IMG/VR virus record: IMGVR_UViG_3300021959_000293
Span: 1-28,298 of that record
Direction: 5' to 3' (one strand)
From: a virus
DNA: 28,298 nucleotides
A program made the translations under genes and the position numbers. Positions 1 through 8,575 of the stretch are shown here, one piece after another. The notes under the pieces were generated by a model. The model saw only the letters and a program-made list of their open reading frames with translations. It made no database searches and had not been told where the DNA came from. The first letter of the stretch is position 1, and each line of letters starts with the position of its first letter.

Positions 1-62
1 GGTAATTCGGACCACGAAAAGATTTTAGTGATAGAACGCTTATAGGGGGGTTGTGGAATAAT

Positions 63-527
63 ATGTCAACAATAGCCGAAGTCGCGCAACATTTGAACAC
101 AAGTCAGCAAGCATTGTCGAAATTAATCGATGATGGCGTCATTGATAAGCAACCACGCGGCAAATATGACATTGATGAAGTCCGGTCGCAGTATATCAAA
201 CATTTCAGGGCGATTGCATCAGGTCGTGCAGCGGCCGGCGATCTTGATTTGGGGGCAGAACGTGCAAGGTTGGCGAAAGAACAAGCTGATGCGAAGGAAA
301 TGGAAAACGCGGTTGAACGTGGTGAACTGGTTTATATTGAAGCGGTGGCGAAGGAATTCGAAGAACAACTATTGAAGGCGAAGACGAAGTTGCTGGCGAT
401 CCCATCGAAGATTGCCGCCGAAGTTCACGCATGTGCAAATGTGAAAGAAGCGAAGGAACTGATTGAGATTAACCTAACGGACGCGCTGAATGAATTGGTC
501 GGATACGGTAAACGAACAACAGATTGA
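63..527 (+). CDS. Terminase small subunit, Nu1-like
   Basis: This is the DNA-recognition subunit of the packaging motor. It would bind the packaging start site and recruit the large subunit. The N-terminus (STIAEVAQHLNTSQQALSKL) reads as a helix-turn-helix that selects a site, followed by a Lys/Glu-rich helical stretch (about residues 60-120) of the kind used for oligomerisation. At 154 residues it is close to lambda Nu1-type proteins. The ATG at 63 is chosen over a TTG at 51 because the HTH begins directly after it; a G-run lies at 44-50. Its end overlaps the large-subunit gene by 38 bases. Family assignment rests on the HTH plus position; no search was done. Confidence 0.8.
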   Translation: MSTIAEVAQHLNTSQQALSKLIDDGVIDKQPRGKYDIDEVRSQYIKHFRAIASGRAAAGDLDLGAERARLAKEQADAKEMENAVERGELVYIEAVAKEFEEQLLKAKTKLLAIPSKIAAEVHACANVKEAKELIEINLTDALNELVGYGKRTTD

Positions 528-2337
528 TAAGTTGCGACGACGGCTTCGGAACGTGATGTCATCAGCGATGGCACCACCGCCGAAGTTGACCGTTTCAGAA
601 TGGGCGGACACTTTCCGTCAATTGTCGTCGGAAAGTTCGGCGGAAGCTGGCCGTTGGTCAACAGCACGGGCGGAATATCAACGCGGCATGATGGATGCAG
701 TCAGTGATCCAGACATTGAAACGGTTGTTCTGATGACGGCCGCGCAAATTGGCAAGACCGAACTGATCAACAATGTCGTCGGTTATCACATCCACCAAAA
801 TCCCGCACCGATGCTTGTGGTGCAGCCGACCCTTGAAATGGCGCAAACGTGGTCGAAAGACAGATTGGCACCGGCCATCAGGGACACACCGGCATTGTCG
901 GAAAAGATAAAAGACCCAAGGTCACGCGATAGTGGGAACACAACGCTTCACAAGGTGTTCGCTGGCGGACATGTCACGGCTTGCGGTGCAAATTCACCTT
1001 CATCTTTGGCGTCACGGCCTTGTCGCATCATTCTTTGTGACGAAGTTGACCGTTATCCTATATCAGCGGGAACCGAAGGCGACCCCGTTAGTCTGGCGAA
1101 AAAGCGTTCGGCGACGTTCTGGAACCGAAAGATCATTTTAGTTTCGACGCCGACTGAAAAGAACGCAAGCCGGATCGAAGCGGCCTATCAGGAAAGCGAT
1201 CAAAGGAAATATTTCGTCAAATGCAAAGATTGCGGCGAAGATCAGGATTTGAAGTGGGCGCAAGTCGTTTTCACTGATCGTGATCCGAATACAGCCGAAT
1301 ATTCATGCGAACATTGTGGTTCATTGTGGTCGGACGCTGATCGATGGCGGTCAATACGCGCTGGAGAATGGCGAAGCACGTCGGAAGGTGATGGCAAGAC
1401 CGCAGGATTTCATTTGTCTGGCCTTTATTCCCCTTGGACACCGCTTTCGGATATTGTCCGCGATTTCTTGCAGTCAAAGAATGATCCGATGCGGCTTCGA
1501 ACATGGATAAACACGACCTTGGGTGAAACCTTCGAAGAACAAGGCGAAGGCGTCGACGATTATGAACTATATGACCGGCGTGAAGATTGGGGCGATGAAC
1601 TTCCTGAAGATGTTTTATTGCTGACATGCGGTGTCGACGTTCAGGATGACCGGTTTGCGTTGGAAATCGTTGGTTGGACACGAACCGAAGCGTCTTATTC
1701 GTTGGATTATCGGGAAATATATGGCGATCCGTCGACCGCGCAATTGTGGATGGATTTGGACGAAGTGATCAATCAGACTTTCACGCACCCGACGCGCGGT
1801 GAAATGGCAATTCGGGCGACTTGCATCGACAGTGGCGGCCACTTTACGCAAGCCGTTTATAATTACGTCAAAAATCGGGCTGGAAAGCGTGTCTTTGCCA
1901 TCAAAGGTGTTGGCGGCGAAGGAAAGCCGATCATCGGACGTCCATCGAAGAACAACATCGGAAAGATTAATTTGTTCCCCGTTGGGACCGATACGGCGAA
2001 AGAATTGGTTTATGCACGACTTAAAGTGACCGATGAAATGGACGGATATTGCCATTTCCCGCATGATCGATCCGAAGAATATTTCCGGATGTTGACGGCG
2101 GAAAAGAAGGTCGTTCGATACTTCAAAGGCCGTCCAAGACGGGAATGGGTTAAGGTCAGAACGCGCAACGAAGCGTTGGATTGCCGCGTATATGCGACCG
2201 CTGCATTGTCACTTTTAAACATAAATATGGAAGCGATTGCAAAAAAGGCACAAAATAGTGTATCATCGCAACAAACAAAGCATGTCCGGCGTCCCTCAAT
2301 CCCGCGTCGGAATTCGTTCGTTCACGGGTATAGGTAA
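490..2337 (+). CDS. Terminase large subunit, lambda gpA family
   Basis: This is the ATPase and nuclease that pumps DNA into the prohead and cuts the concatemer. A Walker A-like motif, TAAQIGKTE, places the lysine at residue 89. A Walker B motif, RIILCDEVD, has D184/E185. A CxxC...CxxC cluster (CKDCG, CEHCG) sits near residues 245-280. The start of the nuclease domain shows as CGVDVQDDRFALEIVGW. The length (615 residues) is normal for gpA-type terminases, which cut at cos sites in lambda. The gene overlaps the small subunit, the usual order. The Walker A differs slightly from the classical GxxxxGKT form, as is common in gpA proteins. Function is secure; cos packaging is inferred from the family. 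Confidence 0.95.
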   Translation: MNWSDTVNEQQIDKLRRRLRNVMSSAMAPPPKLTVSEWADTFRQLSSESSAEAGRWSTARAEYQRGMMDAVSDPDIETVVLMTAAQIGKTELINNVVGYHIHQNPAPMLVVQPTLEMAQTWSKDRLAPAIRDTPALSEKIKDPRSRDSGNTTLHKVFAGGHVTACGANSPSSLASRPCRIILCDEVDRYPISAGTEGDPVSLAKKRSATFWNRKIILVSTPTEKNASRIEAAYQESDQRKYFVKCKDCGEDQDLKWAQVVFTDRDPNTAEYSCEHCGSLWSDADRWRSIRAGEWRSTSEGDGKTAGFHLSGLYSPWTPLSDIVRDFLQSKNDPMRLRTWINTTLGETFEEQGEGVDDYELYDRREDWGDELPEDVLLLTCGVDVQDDRFALEIVGWTRTEASYSLDYREIYGDPSTAQLWMDLDEVINQTFTHPTRGEMAIRATCIDSGGHFTQAVYNYVKNRAGKRVFAIKGVGGEGKPIIGRPSKNNIGKINLFPVGTDTAKELVYARLKVTDEMDGYCHFPHDRSEEYFRMLTAEKKVVRYFKGRPRREWVKVRTRNEALDCRVYATAALSLLNINMEAIAKKAQNSVSSQQTKHVRRPSIPRRNSFVHGYR

Positions 2338-2340
2338 ATT

Positions 2341-2928
2341 ATGGCAAACTTATTTGACGCGACAAATGCACCCGAAGGCGAACCGACGGAAATCGTTGTT
2401 GGCGATTTTATCCAGTGGAAAAAGGAAAACATTGCGCAAGATTATCCGACCGCGACACATTCCGCTGAATATGTTGCGCGAATAACGGGCGGCGGTTCGA
2501 ATGAAATCAAGCTGGCGGCGACTGAAAGCAATGGATATTATTTATTCACTGTCGACAGTACGACATCAGCGGATTTTGCGGTTGGTCGTTATCACTGGCA
2601 ACTTGAAATCACACAAACATCATCTGGGAACCGTCTGGTTGTCGAACGCGGTGAATTTGAAGCGATCCCCGATCTTGACGTAAATGCATCTGATCCCAGA
2701 AATCACGCTGAAATAATGCTGGCAAAGATCGAAACGATCTTGGAAGGCAAGGCGGACAGTGACGTCGGTTCGTATTCAATAGCTGGCCGGTCATTAACAA
2801 AACTTTCGTTCGATGAACTGATGGTCGCGCGTGACCGATATAAAAGCGAAGTCACAAAACACCGTCGCGAAGAATTGATCAAACGCGGAAAAGCAAGTTC
2901 GAACACGATAAAAGTAAGGTTTGGCTAA
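2341..2928 (+). CDS. gpW-like head-tail joining protein with extra N-terminal domain
   Basis: The C-terminal 75 residues or so (HAEIMLAKIETILEGKA..., GRSLTKLSFDELMVARDRY, ending in IKVRF) look like a gpW-type joiner that fills the portal exit after packaging. The first 115 residues are beta-rich (IVVGDFIQW, YYLFTVDS, YHWQLEIT) and suggest an Ig-like domain. Lambda gpW itself has only 68 residues, so this 195-residue form would be a fusion. Its place between terminase and portal matches lambda W. It starts 3 bases after the terminase stop and ends directly before the portal ATG. The gpW call comes from motif memory and position and is moderate. Confidence 0.6.
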   Translation: MANLFDATNAPEGEPTEIVVGDFIQWKKENIAQDYPTATHSAEYVARITGGGSNEIKLAATESNGYYLFTVDSTTSADFAVGRYHWQLEITQTSSGNRLVVERGEFEAIPDLDVNASDPRNHAEIMLAKIETILEGKADSDVGSYSIAGRSLTKLSFDELMVARDRYKSEVTKHRREELIKRGKASSNTIKVRFG

Positions 2929-4434
2929 ATGGGCATTTTAGACATATTCAAACGCACAAAGGCAAAACCACGTCGTCGGAATTATGCCGCTGCAAGTACC
3001 GGACGGTTATTTGCTGATTTTGCGGGATCGAACCGAAGCGCGGACAGTGAAGTTCGATGGGCATTGCGCCAAGTTCGCAATCGATCACGCGATTTGGAGC
3101 GAAACAACGAATATTTCCGCCGATATTTGCAGTTGTTGCGGGTGAATGTTGTCGGTGAAGGCGGTTTTAAACTGCAATTGAAGGGTCGAAACCCTGATGG
3201 ATCACTTGATCGTGCCGGAAATAACATCATCGAAGGCGCATGGAATGAATTTTCGCGCATGGGTGGACCGACTGTCGACGGCAAAATGTCGATGGTTGAT
3301 GCCTTAAATCACGTCATCACCGGCGTTGCGCGTGATGGTGAAGTGTTTGCGCTGATCGTAAAAGGTCAGTTTTTGCGTCATGGGATCGCATTGCAGTTCA
3401 TCGAACCTGATCGCATCGATGAAGAAAAGAACGAAAAGTTGCCGAACGGGAATGATGTCAGAATGGGCGTCGAACTGGACGCGACGACACGTCGTCCGGT
3501 CGCTTATCACATGCTGACATATCACACCGGTGATTATGACTACACGACATTTTCGAAGGCGGAAAAATACCGTCGAATTCCAGCCGACCAGATGATGCAC
3601 ATCTATCGTCCCGAACGTGCTGGTCAGACGCGCGGGATGCCATGGTCGTCGGCGGCCATCACGTCTTTGAAGATGCTTCACGGTTATCGTGAAGCCGAAT
3701 TGATTGCAGCAAGAACCGGCGCGGCGAAGATGGGTTTCTTCACTTCACCCGCTGGCGATGGGTTCACCGCCGACGGGTTTGATGATGCGGACAATTCTGT
3801 CCCGATCTATGACGCCGAAGCGGGAACCTTCCACCAGCTTCCCGCCGGTGTCGACTTTAAAGCGTTTGATCCCTCCCACCCTACAAGCGCATTTGCCGAC
3901 TTCGAAAAATCCATCCTTCGCGGGATAGCTGGTGGATTGGGTGTTTCCTACACATCTTTGGCGAACGATCTTGAAGGCACAAGTTATTCATCTATTCGCC
4001 AAGGCGCACTTGAAGAACGTGATTTTTATCGGACACTTCACAGGTTCGTGATCGATCACTTTGTCGATCCGCTTTTCCGCACATGGTTCGATCATGTCAT
4101 GGACAACAACTTCATCCCGATCAGCGGTCAAGGCAAGTTCGAAAAGTTCACCAATGGAATGATGTGGCGCGGCCGTGGTTTCCAGTGGGTCGATCCACTG
4201 AAGGAAATGAATGCGGCGGTTGTTGGTTTGCAGAACGGCATTCTTTCGCACACTGACATTGCGGCGAACTACGGTCGGGACGCCGAAGAAACGTTTGCGC
4301 AGATCGAACGCGATAAGGAAATGGCCGAACAATTTGGACTGAAAACCGCATATGAACCTTTCGGTGATAAGGTTCCCGTGCAACCTATGGTTCAGCCTGG
4401 GACTTCAGAAATTCAACCATTAGGTGAAGAATAA
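2929..4434 (+). CDS. Portal protein, lambda gpB family
   Basis: The portal forms the dodecameric ring at the unique capsid vertex through which DNA enters and leaves. The 501-residue protein begins with a basic segment (FKRTKAKPRRRNYAAA), followed by the family-typical RWALRQVRNRSRDLERNNEYFRR-type helix. Further family hallmarks are QFIEPDRID, IPADQMMHIYRPERAGQTRG and YREAELIAARTGAAKMGF. The last 60 residues are acidic and proline-rich. The start abuts the upstream gene and the TAA stop overlaps the next ATG (TAATG), so portal and capsid genes are probably translationally coupled. It was recognised confidently from the conserved blocks. Confidence 0.93.
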   Translation: MGILDIFKRTKAKPRRRNYAAASTGRLFADFAGSNRSADSEVRWALRQVRNRSRDLERNNEYFRRYLQLLRVNVVGEGGFKLQLKGRNPDGSLDRAGNNIIEGAWNEFSRMGGPTVDGKMSMVDALNHVITGVARDGEVFALIVKGQFLRHGIALQFIEPDRIDEEKNEKLPNGNDVRMGVELDATTRRPVAYHMLTYHTGDYDYTTFSKAEKYRRIPADQMMHIYRPERAGQTRGMPWSSAAITSLKMLHGYREAELIAARTGAAKMGFFTSPAGDGFTADGFDDADNSVPIYDAEAGTFHQLPAGVDFKAFDPSHPTSAFADFEKSILRGIAGGLGVSYTSLANDLEGTSYSSIRQGALEERDFYRTLHRFVIDHFVDPLFRTWFDHVMDNNFIPISGQGKFEKFTNGMMWRGRGFQWVDPLKEMNAAVVGLQNGILSHTDIAANYGRDAEETFAQIERDKEMAEQFGLKTAYEPFGDKVPVQPMVQPGTSEIQPLGEE

Positions 4435-6974
4435 TGCCGTATAAACCCACCAAATCGATGAAAGATGCGGCCGCGCGTGGCCTTCGATGGCGTGAAGAAT
4501 ACGGTCGTGGCGGGACTGAAGTCGGTGTTGCACGGGCGCGTGACATTGTGAATGGAAAGAATTTGAGTGAAAGCACCGTCAAGCGGATGTTTTCGTTCTT
4601 TAGTCGTCACAAGGTCAACAATGACAAACATTATTCGGCCAAGGAAAGTGACGGCGGACCAACAGCACATCGTATCGCTTGGGACTTGTGGGGCGGGTCG
4701 AACGGTTACACATGGTCGAAGAATATTGTCGAAAAATTAGACGCTGATGGCGGTGAAAGGTCGGAACCTATGCAAAACGATGAAAAATCTGATATTATGC
4801 CCGAAGAAAGGGTTGAAGACATGGAAAACGAAGTTCGCGCAGAACCAGACGAATTGAGCGTTGGCGATTGGGTCAGTTGGAATTCCAGCGGCGGCGAAGC
4901 ATACGGTCAAATTGAAAGCATCGAACGCGATGGCACAATTGACGTTCCAGATGCGGATGTCACCGTTTCGGGTGACGAAGATGATCCAGCGGCATTGATC
5001 GAAGTATATCGCGAAGGTGATGACGGATGGGAAGCATCCGGCGTCATGGTTGCGCACAAGTTTTCGACGCTGACCAAGGAAGCGCGTCGGGGATATAAAG
5101 ACAAAGACGAACGTCACATTGTCGATATTCAGGAAAACGAAAGCGAAATCATCATCACATACGCGAAGCATGATGAAGGTGAAGGTTCCGAAGAACGTTT
5201 CGACCGCGAAAAAATGGACTTTCGTGCAATGGCCGAAGTCGAAAGCGCGATTGACGAAGAAAAACGCACCGCAAACATGGTTGTTTCGACTGAAGAACCA
5301 GTTGATCGCAGTTTCGGCGCAGAAATATTGGATCACAGTCCGGAAAGCATCGATCTTTCGTTTGCTAAGTCTGGACGGATGCCATTCCTATTGGATCACG
5401 ACCCAAAACAACAAATTGGTGTCGTCGAAGATGTTCGCCTTGATGGTTTGTCGCGTAAGTTACGCGCAAAAGTCCGTTTCGGAAAAAACGGCTTGGCCAA
5501 AGAAGCGTTCGAAGATGTTGTTGATGGAATACGCAGCAACATCAGTGTTGGCTATCAAGTCAACAAAATGGACAAAGAAGGCGCGGATAGCTACCGTGTC
5601 AAATCTTGGTTCCCAATGGAAATCAGCTTAGTTTCAATACCTGCCGACAGGAAAGCCGGAATAGGTCGAAGCGCGTCTGAGAACCTTCAAACTCAACCTG
5701 CAATTCCTAAACAAGAAAGGAAAAATGAGATGTCAGAAGAAAATCAAATCGACATCGACGCGGTGAAGGCTGACGCAGCCCGTACCGCAGCGAAAGAAAC
5801 CGCTGAAATGTATCGCTTGGCGGCAAAGCACAATGTTCGCGATATTGCTGACCAATTCGTCGGCGAAGGTCGTTCATTGAACGAATTCCGTGGTGAACTA
5901 TTAAACCACATCGGAAACAAGCCAATCGACAACGATGCTGAAGCGGGTCTATCGAAGCAAGAAACACGTCGTTATTCTGTGATGAACGTGGTTCGCGCAC
6001 TAGCAAACCCAGCGGATCGCGCAGCGCAAAAAGCGGCGGCATTCGAACTTGAAGCGTCTTATGAAGCGGCACGCGCAGCCGGTCGCGAAGCACAAGGCGT
6101 CATGGTTCCAGCCGAAGTGTTGCGGAACTGGAAAGTTCGTGATCTGAACACATCAGACGACAGCGCAGTGATCGGGGAAGATTTCCGCGCGGGTGATTTC
6201 GTTGACGTTCTTCGCAACGCATCATCTGTCATGGCGGCTGGTGCTACAATGTTGAACGGTCTTTCCGGCGACGTAAAAATCCCGAAAAAGACAGCGGCGT
6301 CATCTGCCGGCTGGATCGCAACAGAAGGCGGCGCGTCATCTGAAAGCGAACCAACAGTTGGTCAGATCACAATGTCACCGAAGGTTGTCGGACATCACAC
6401 AGACATCACACGTCTAATGATGCAACAATCATCAATCGACGTTGAAGCAATGGTCCGCAACGACATTGCAGCGGGTATTGCGCAAGCAATCGACCTTGGT
6501 GCATTGGCGGGTTCTGGTTCTTCAGGTCAACCAACAGGTGTTTCAAACACATCAGGCATCAACGCACCGACATCTTTTGCGGCGGCGAACCCAACTTTCG
6601 CTGAAGTTGTTGCGATGGAAACAGCGGTTGCGGAAGACAACGCACTTGGCCAAAATATGGCCTACATCCTACCGGCATCTATGTATGGCGCACTTAAAAC
6701 CACTGCAAAAGACAGCGGTTCAGGGATGTTCGTTGTTGAACCAGATGGTCGCATCAACGGCTACAACGCAATCGTATCAAACCAAGTTACAGCGGGCGAC
6801 CTATACTTCGGCGCATTCGAAAACTTGTTGATCGGTATGTGGGGCGGCCTTGACCTAGTTGTTGACCCTTACACCAACAGCACAAGCGGCACAGTTCGCG
6901 TTGTGGGCTTACAGACAGTCGACGTGGCAGTTCGTCACGCGGTTGCGTTCGCTTACAACAACGACGGCGTATAA
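4434..6974 (+). CDS. Fused prohead protease / scaffold / major capsid protein
   Basis: This single 846-residue frame holds several head functions. Residues 1-100 (LRWREEYGRGGTEVGVARAR, RIAWDLWGG) form a domain I have seen in phage structural proteins but cannot name. Residues 142-214 (VGDWVSWNSSGGEAYGQIESI) look like a DUF2945/TUDOR-like domain. Residues 270-410 resemble an HK97-type serine protease with candidate triad His322 (LLDHDP), Ser371 (SNISVGYQV) and Glu396 (PMEISLVSIPAD). Residues 433-540 are helical and charged, like a scaffold or delta domain. The rest is an HK97-fold capsid protein (GWIATEGGASSESEPTVGQI, ADRAAQK). An in-frame ATG at 5730 with its own ribosome site could also yield a 414-residue scaffold-capsid product. 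Domain order is clear; processing sites are inferred. Confidence 0.88.
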   Translation: MPYKPTKSMKDAAARGLRWREEYGRGGTEVGVARARDIVNGKNLSESTVKRMFSFFSRHKVNNDKHYSAKESDGGPTAHRIAWDLWGGSNGYTWSKNIVEKLDADGGERSEPMQNDEKSDIMPEERVEDMENEVRAEPDELSVGDWVSWNSSGGEAYGQIESIERDGTIDVPDADVTVSGDEDDPAALIEVYREGDDGWEASGVMVAHKFSTLTKEARRGYKDKDERHIVDIQENESEIIITYAKHDEGEGSEERFDREKMDFRAMAEVESAIDEEKRTANMVVSTEEPVDRSFGAEILDHSPESIDLSFAKSGRMPFLLDHDPKQQIGVVEDVRLDGLSRKLRAKVRFGKNGLAKEAFEDVVDGIRSNISVGYQVNKMDKEGADSYRVKSWFPMEISLVSIPADRKAGIGRSASENLQTQPAIPKQERKNEMSEENQIDIDAVKADAARTAAKETAEMYRLAAKHNVRDIADQFVGEGRSLNEFRGELLNHIGNKPIDNDAEAGLSKQETRRYSVMNVVRALANPADRAAQKAAAFELEASYEAARAAGREAQGVMVPAEVLRNWKVRDLNTSDDSAVIGEDFRAGDFVDVLRNASSVMAAGATMLNGLSGDVKIPKKTAASSAGWIATEGGASSESEPTVGQITMSPKVVGHHTDITRLMMQQSSIDVEAMVRNDIAAGIAQAIDLGALAGSGSSGQPTGVSNTSGINAPTSFAAANPTFAEVVAMETAVAEDNALGQNMAYILPASMYGALKTTAKDSGSGMFVVEPDGRINGYNAIVSNQVTAGDLYFGAFENLLIGMWGGLDLVVDPYTNSTSGTVRVVGLQTVDVAVRHAVAFAYNNDGV
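5713..5732 (+). promoter_or_regulatory. Internal ribosome binding site and in-frame ATG for the capsid part
   Basis: An AAGAAAGG purine stretch at 5713-5720 lies 9 bases before an ATG at 5730 that is in frame with the protease-capsid gene (residue 433, MSEENQID). This is one of the best Shine-Dalgarno matches in the head region and falls exactly at the protease/scaffold boundary. It suggests separate, more abundant synthesis of scaffold-capsid protein, comparable to the in-frame Nu3 start inside lambda gene C. Confidence 0.6.
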
Positions 6975-6982
6975 AAACAACG

Positions 6983-7003
6983 GGTGGGGCGGTTCGCCCC
7001 ACC
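6983..7003 (+). terminator. Perfect hairpin after the capsid gene
   Basis: GGTGGGGCG and CGCCCCACC form a perfect 9-bp stem around a 3-base loop, 8 bases after the capsid stop. No U-run follows, so it is not a standard intrinsic terminator. It may act as a partial attenuator or as a barrier protecting the 3' end of the capsid message. The ribosome site of the next gene (TTGGAGGG) follows shortly after. Confidence 0.55.
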
Positions 7004-7024
7004 TTCACCTTTGGAGGGAATGAA

Positions 7025-7237
7025 ATGAAATATTTGATCTTGAAGTCTTGTGTCGCAGCCGGTGCAAAGCGGAATGTTGGTGACGTCGTTGATCTTGGGG
7101 CAGACGAAGCAAAAAGTCTTGTTGCCATGGGTCGCGTTGATGTTGCACCGGCTCCGAAACCAGAACCAAAGGTCGAAGCGGTTAAGAAACCAACAAACCG
7201 CGCAGTCAAACCCACGTCATCAAGGGCGAAGAAATGA
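7025..7237 (+). CDS. Small head-region protein, function unknown
   Basis: This 70-residue protein has a compact N-terminal half (KYLILKSCVAAGAKRNVGD, VVDLGADEAKSLVAMGRVD). A disordered, lysine- and proline-rich tail (PAPKPEPKVEAVKKP, ending SSRAKK) follows. The N-terminal fold of this type is common in small proteins between capsid and connector genes, where lambda carries FI. It has a good ribosome site (GGAGGG at 7014-7019) and its stop overlaps the next ATG (ATGA). The basic tail could touch DNA or acidic capsid surfaces, but that is a guess. I do not recognise a specific family. Confidence 0.75.
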   Translation: MKYLILKSCVAAGAKRNVGDVVDLGADEAKSLVAMGRVDVAPAPKPEPKVEAVKKPTNRAVKPTSSRAKK

Positions 7238-7398
7238 AGATCAAGTTGTTGAAAACGGCGCGTTGGGGAACGGAAAAGGGTCGCAAGGGTTCAACATATG
7301 AAGTCGAAGATCGGATCGGTCTGAAGCTGATTAATCGCGGATATGCTGAAGAATATGTCGAAGGTTCTGAAGCTGAAAAAGAAGACGAAGGTGAATAA
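7234..7398 (+). CDS. Small acidic-tailed protein, function unknown
   Basis: This 54-residue protein begins MKIKLLKTARWGTEKGRKGS and continues YEVEDRIGLKLINRGYAEEY before an acidic tail (EGSEAEKEDEGE). The 'G..y.V.d.ig..Li..G.Ae' layout is the same small fold as in the gene before it (G..vdlg..ea..Lva.G.vd). The two neighbours may therefore be divergent duplicates with opposite tail charges, one basic and one acidic. It overlaps the upstream stop by ATGA, and its own TAA touches the next ATG. The reading frame is well packed between its neighbours, so it is probably real although very short. Confidence 0.7.
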   Translation: MKIKLLKTARWGTEKGRKGSTYEVEDRIGLKLINRGYAEEYVEGSEAEKEDEGE

Positions 7399-7713
7399 AT
7401 GGCACTTCCATTCGCTGATGATTTGACCGCAATACTTGATGTGGACGAATTCGCTTCAAGTGTTTCATATCGTAGAAAAGACGGATTGGGCGATACATCG
7501 ATCACCGGTATCTTCGACAATGAAACGGTTCCGGTCGATGCCGGTGGCATTGCAGCGGTTCATCAGGAGCAACCACGGTTCACATGCAAGACAAGTGATG
7601 TTGCAAACATCGCTGAAGATGATTTTATTGTCGTCAACAGTGTCGATTATCGTGTTGTCGCTTGGTTGCACGACGGGACCGGCGTCACAACAATTCAATT
7701 GGAAAAGCAATAG
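7399..7713 (+). CDS. Head-tail attachment protein, gpFII-like
   Basis: This 104-residue beta-rich protein lies where lambda FII sits, just before the tail terminator gene. Conserved-looking features are SITGIFDNETVPVDAGG, a central FTCKTSDVANIAEDD segment and a C-terminal VNSVDYRVVAWLHDGTGVTTIQLEK. This layout matches the Phage_attach/FII-type connector fold that forms the head-side joint for the tail. It follows the upstream TAA directly and abuts the next gene. The assignment rests on layout, size and position. Confidence 0.72.
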   Translation: MALPFADDLTAILDVDEFASSVSYRRKDGLGDTSITGIFDNETVPVDAGGIAAVHQEQPRFTCKTSDVANIAEDDFIVVNSVDYRVVAWLHDGTGVTTIQLEKQ

Positions 7714-8157
7714 ATGGCACACGTTAGAAAGCAAATTCGGGATCGTGTGGCATCGACATTAAAGTCAAATGTCAGTTTGGTGCAGCGTCGTGTTTACACA
7801 ACGCGCGTTCACCCACTGAACGACACAAATTTACCGGCGATTAGCGTTTACACCGGATCGGAAGCAAGTGAACGGATGAACGCCGGTGAAACGGACATGA
7901 TCAGGGAATTATCGCTTGATGTGGATATTTATGTTCGCGAAACAAGCAAATTCGATGATGATGTGGACGCGATAGCGGTCCAAGTTGAAGAAGCAATGGC
8001 GAACGATTTCACGATCAATGGCCTTGCGAAGTTCAGCACACTAACATCGACCGAAATCCAATTTGACGGTGACGCGGACCAAATTCTTGGCATCGCAAAG
8101 CTGACATATTCGGTTCGATATGTTACAGCTATAAAAGACGTAGAAACAGCCAAATAA
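7714..8157 (+). CDS. Tail terminator, gpU-like
   Basis: This 147-residue protein starts HVRKQIRDRVASTLKS and continues with a RVHPLNDTNLPAISVYTGSE-type segment. That is the pattern of lambda gpU-like proteins, an N-terminal helix followed by 'lPaisVy'. Alternating beta strands (LSLDVDIYVRE, GIAKLTYSVRYV) follow. Such proteins cap the growing tail tube and stop its polymerisation. Position between the FII-like and tube genes agrees. A GGAG ribosome site for the next gene lies just after its stop. Confidence 0.75.
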   Translation: MAHVRKQIRDRVASTLKSNVSLVQRRVYTTRVHPLNDTNLPAISVYTGSEASERMNAGETDMIRELSLDVDIYVRETSKFDDDVDAIAVQVEEAMANDFTINGLAKFSTLTSTEIQFDGDADQILGIAKLTYSVRYVTAIKDVETAK

Positions 8158-8169
8158 GGAGTTCCCAAA

Positions 8170-8574
8170 ATGGCGACACACACAGGAAGTGAAGGAACCG
8201 TTAAAGTCGGCACGGCTGGTTCTGACACATTAATCGCTGAAATTCGTTCATTCAGCATCGAAGAAACGGCCGACACACTTGAAACAACAAGCATGGGCGA
8301 CACTTCCCGCACATATTCACCATCATTGAAAAACTTCACTGGTTCGGTTGATGTGTTTTGGGACGAAACTGACACAGGTGGTCAGGGCGCGTTGACCGTA
8401 GGTGCAGAAGTTACCATCAACTTCTACCCTGAAGGCGCAACATCCGGCGACACTTATTATGGCGGGTCTGCCATTGTGACAGGTCGCACAATCAATTCAT
8501 CATTCGACGGGTTGGTTGAGGCGTCTTTGACACTTCAGGGTTCCGGCGCATTGACGGAAACAACGGTATCATAA
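8170..8574 (+). CDS. Major tail tube protein
   Basis: This 134-residue protein forms the stacked rings of the tail tube. It shows the usual tube signature: a short N-terminal arm (ATHTGSEGTVKVG), then IAEIRSFSIEETADTLETTS. The central core (FTGSVDVFWDETDTGGQGAL, VTINFYPEG) is followed by a C-terminal strand ending in VEASLTLQGSGALTET. Only a single basic tube domain is present, with no added Ig-like domain. It lies between the terminator and chaperone genes, has a clear GGAG ribosome site, and is followed one base later by the chaperone ATG. Confidence 0.85.
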   Translation: MATHTGSEGTVKVGTAGSDTLIAEIRSFSIEETADTLETTSMGDTSRTYSPSLKNFTGSVDVFWDETDTGGQGALTVGAEVTINFYPEGATSGDTYYGGSAIVTGRTINSSFDGLVEASLTLQGSGALTETTVS

Positions 8575-8575
8575 C

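Noticed and set aside
1-62. cos site or promoter before the terminase genes
   Set aside because: Only 62 bases are available, and I see no recognisable cohesive-end symmetry or paired promoter boxes there.
4737-5336. 199-codon minus-strand frame
   Set aside because: It lies wholly within the protease part of the capsid fusion, has Phe-rich nonsense composition, and arises from GAA-rich codons on the other strand.
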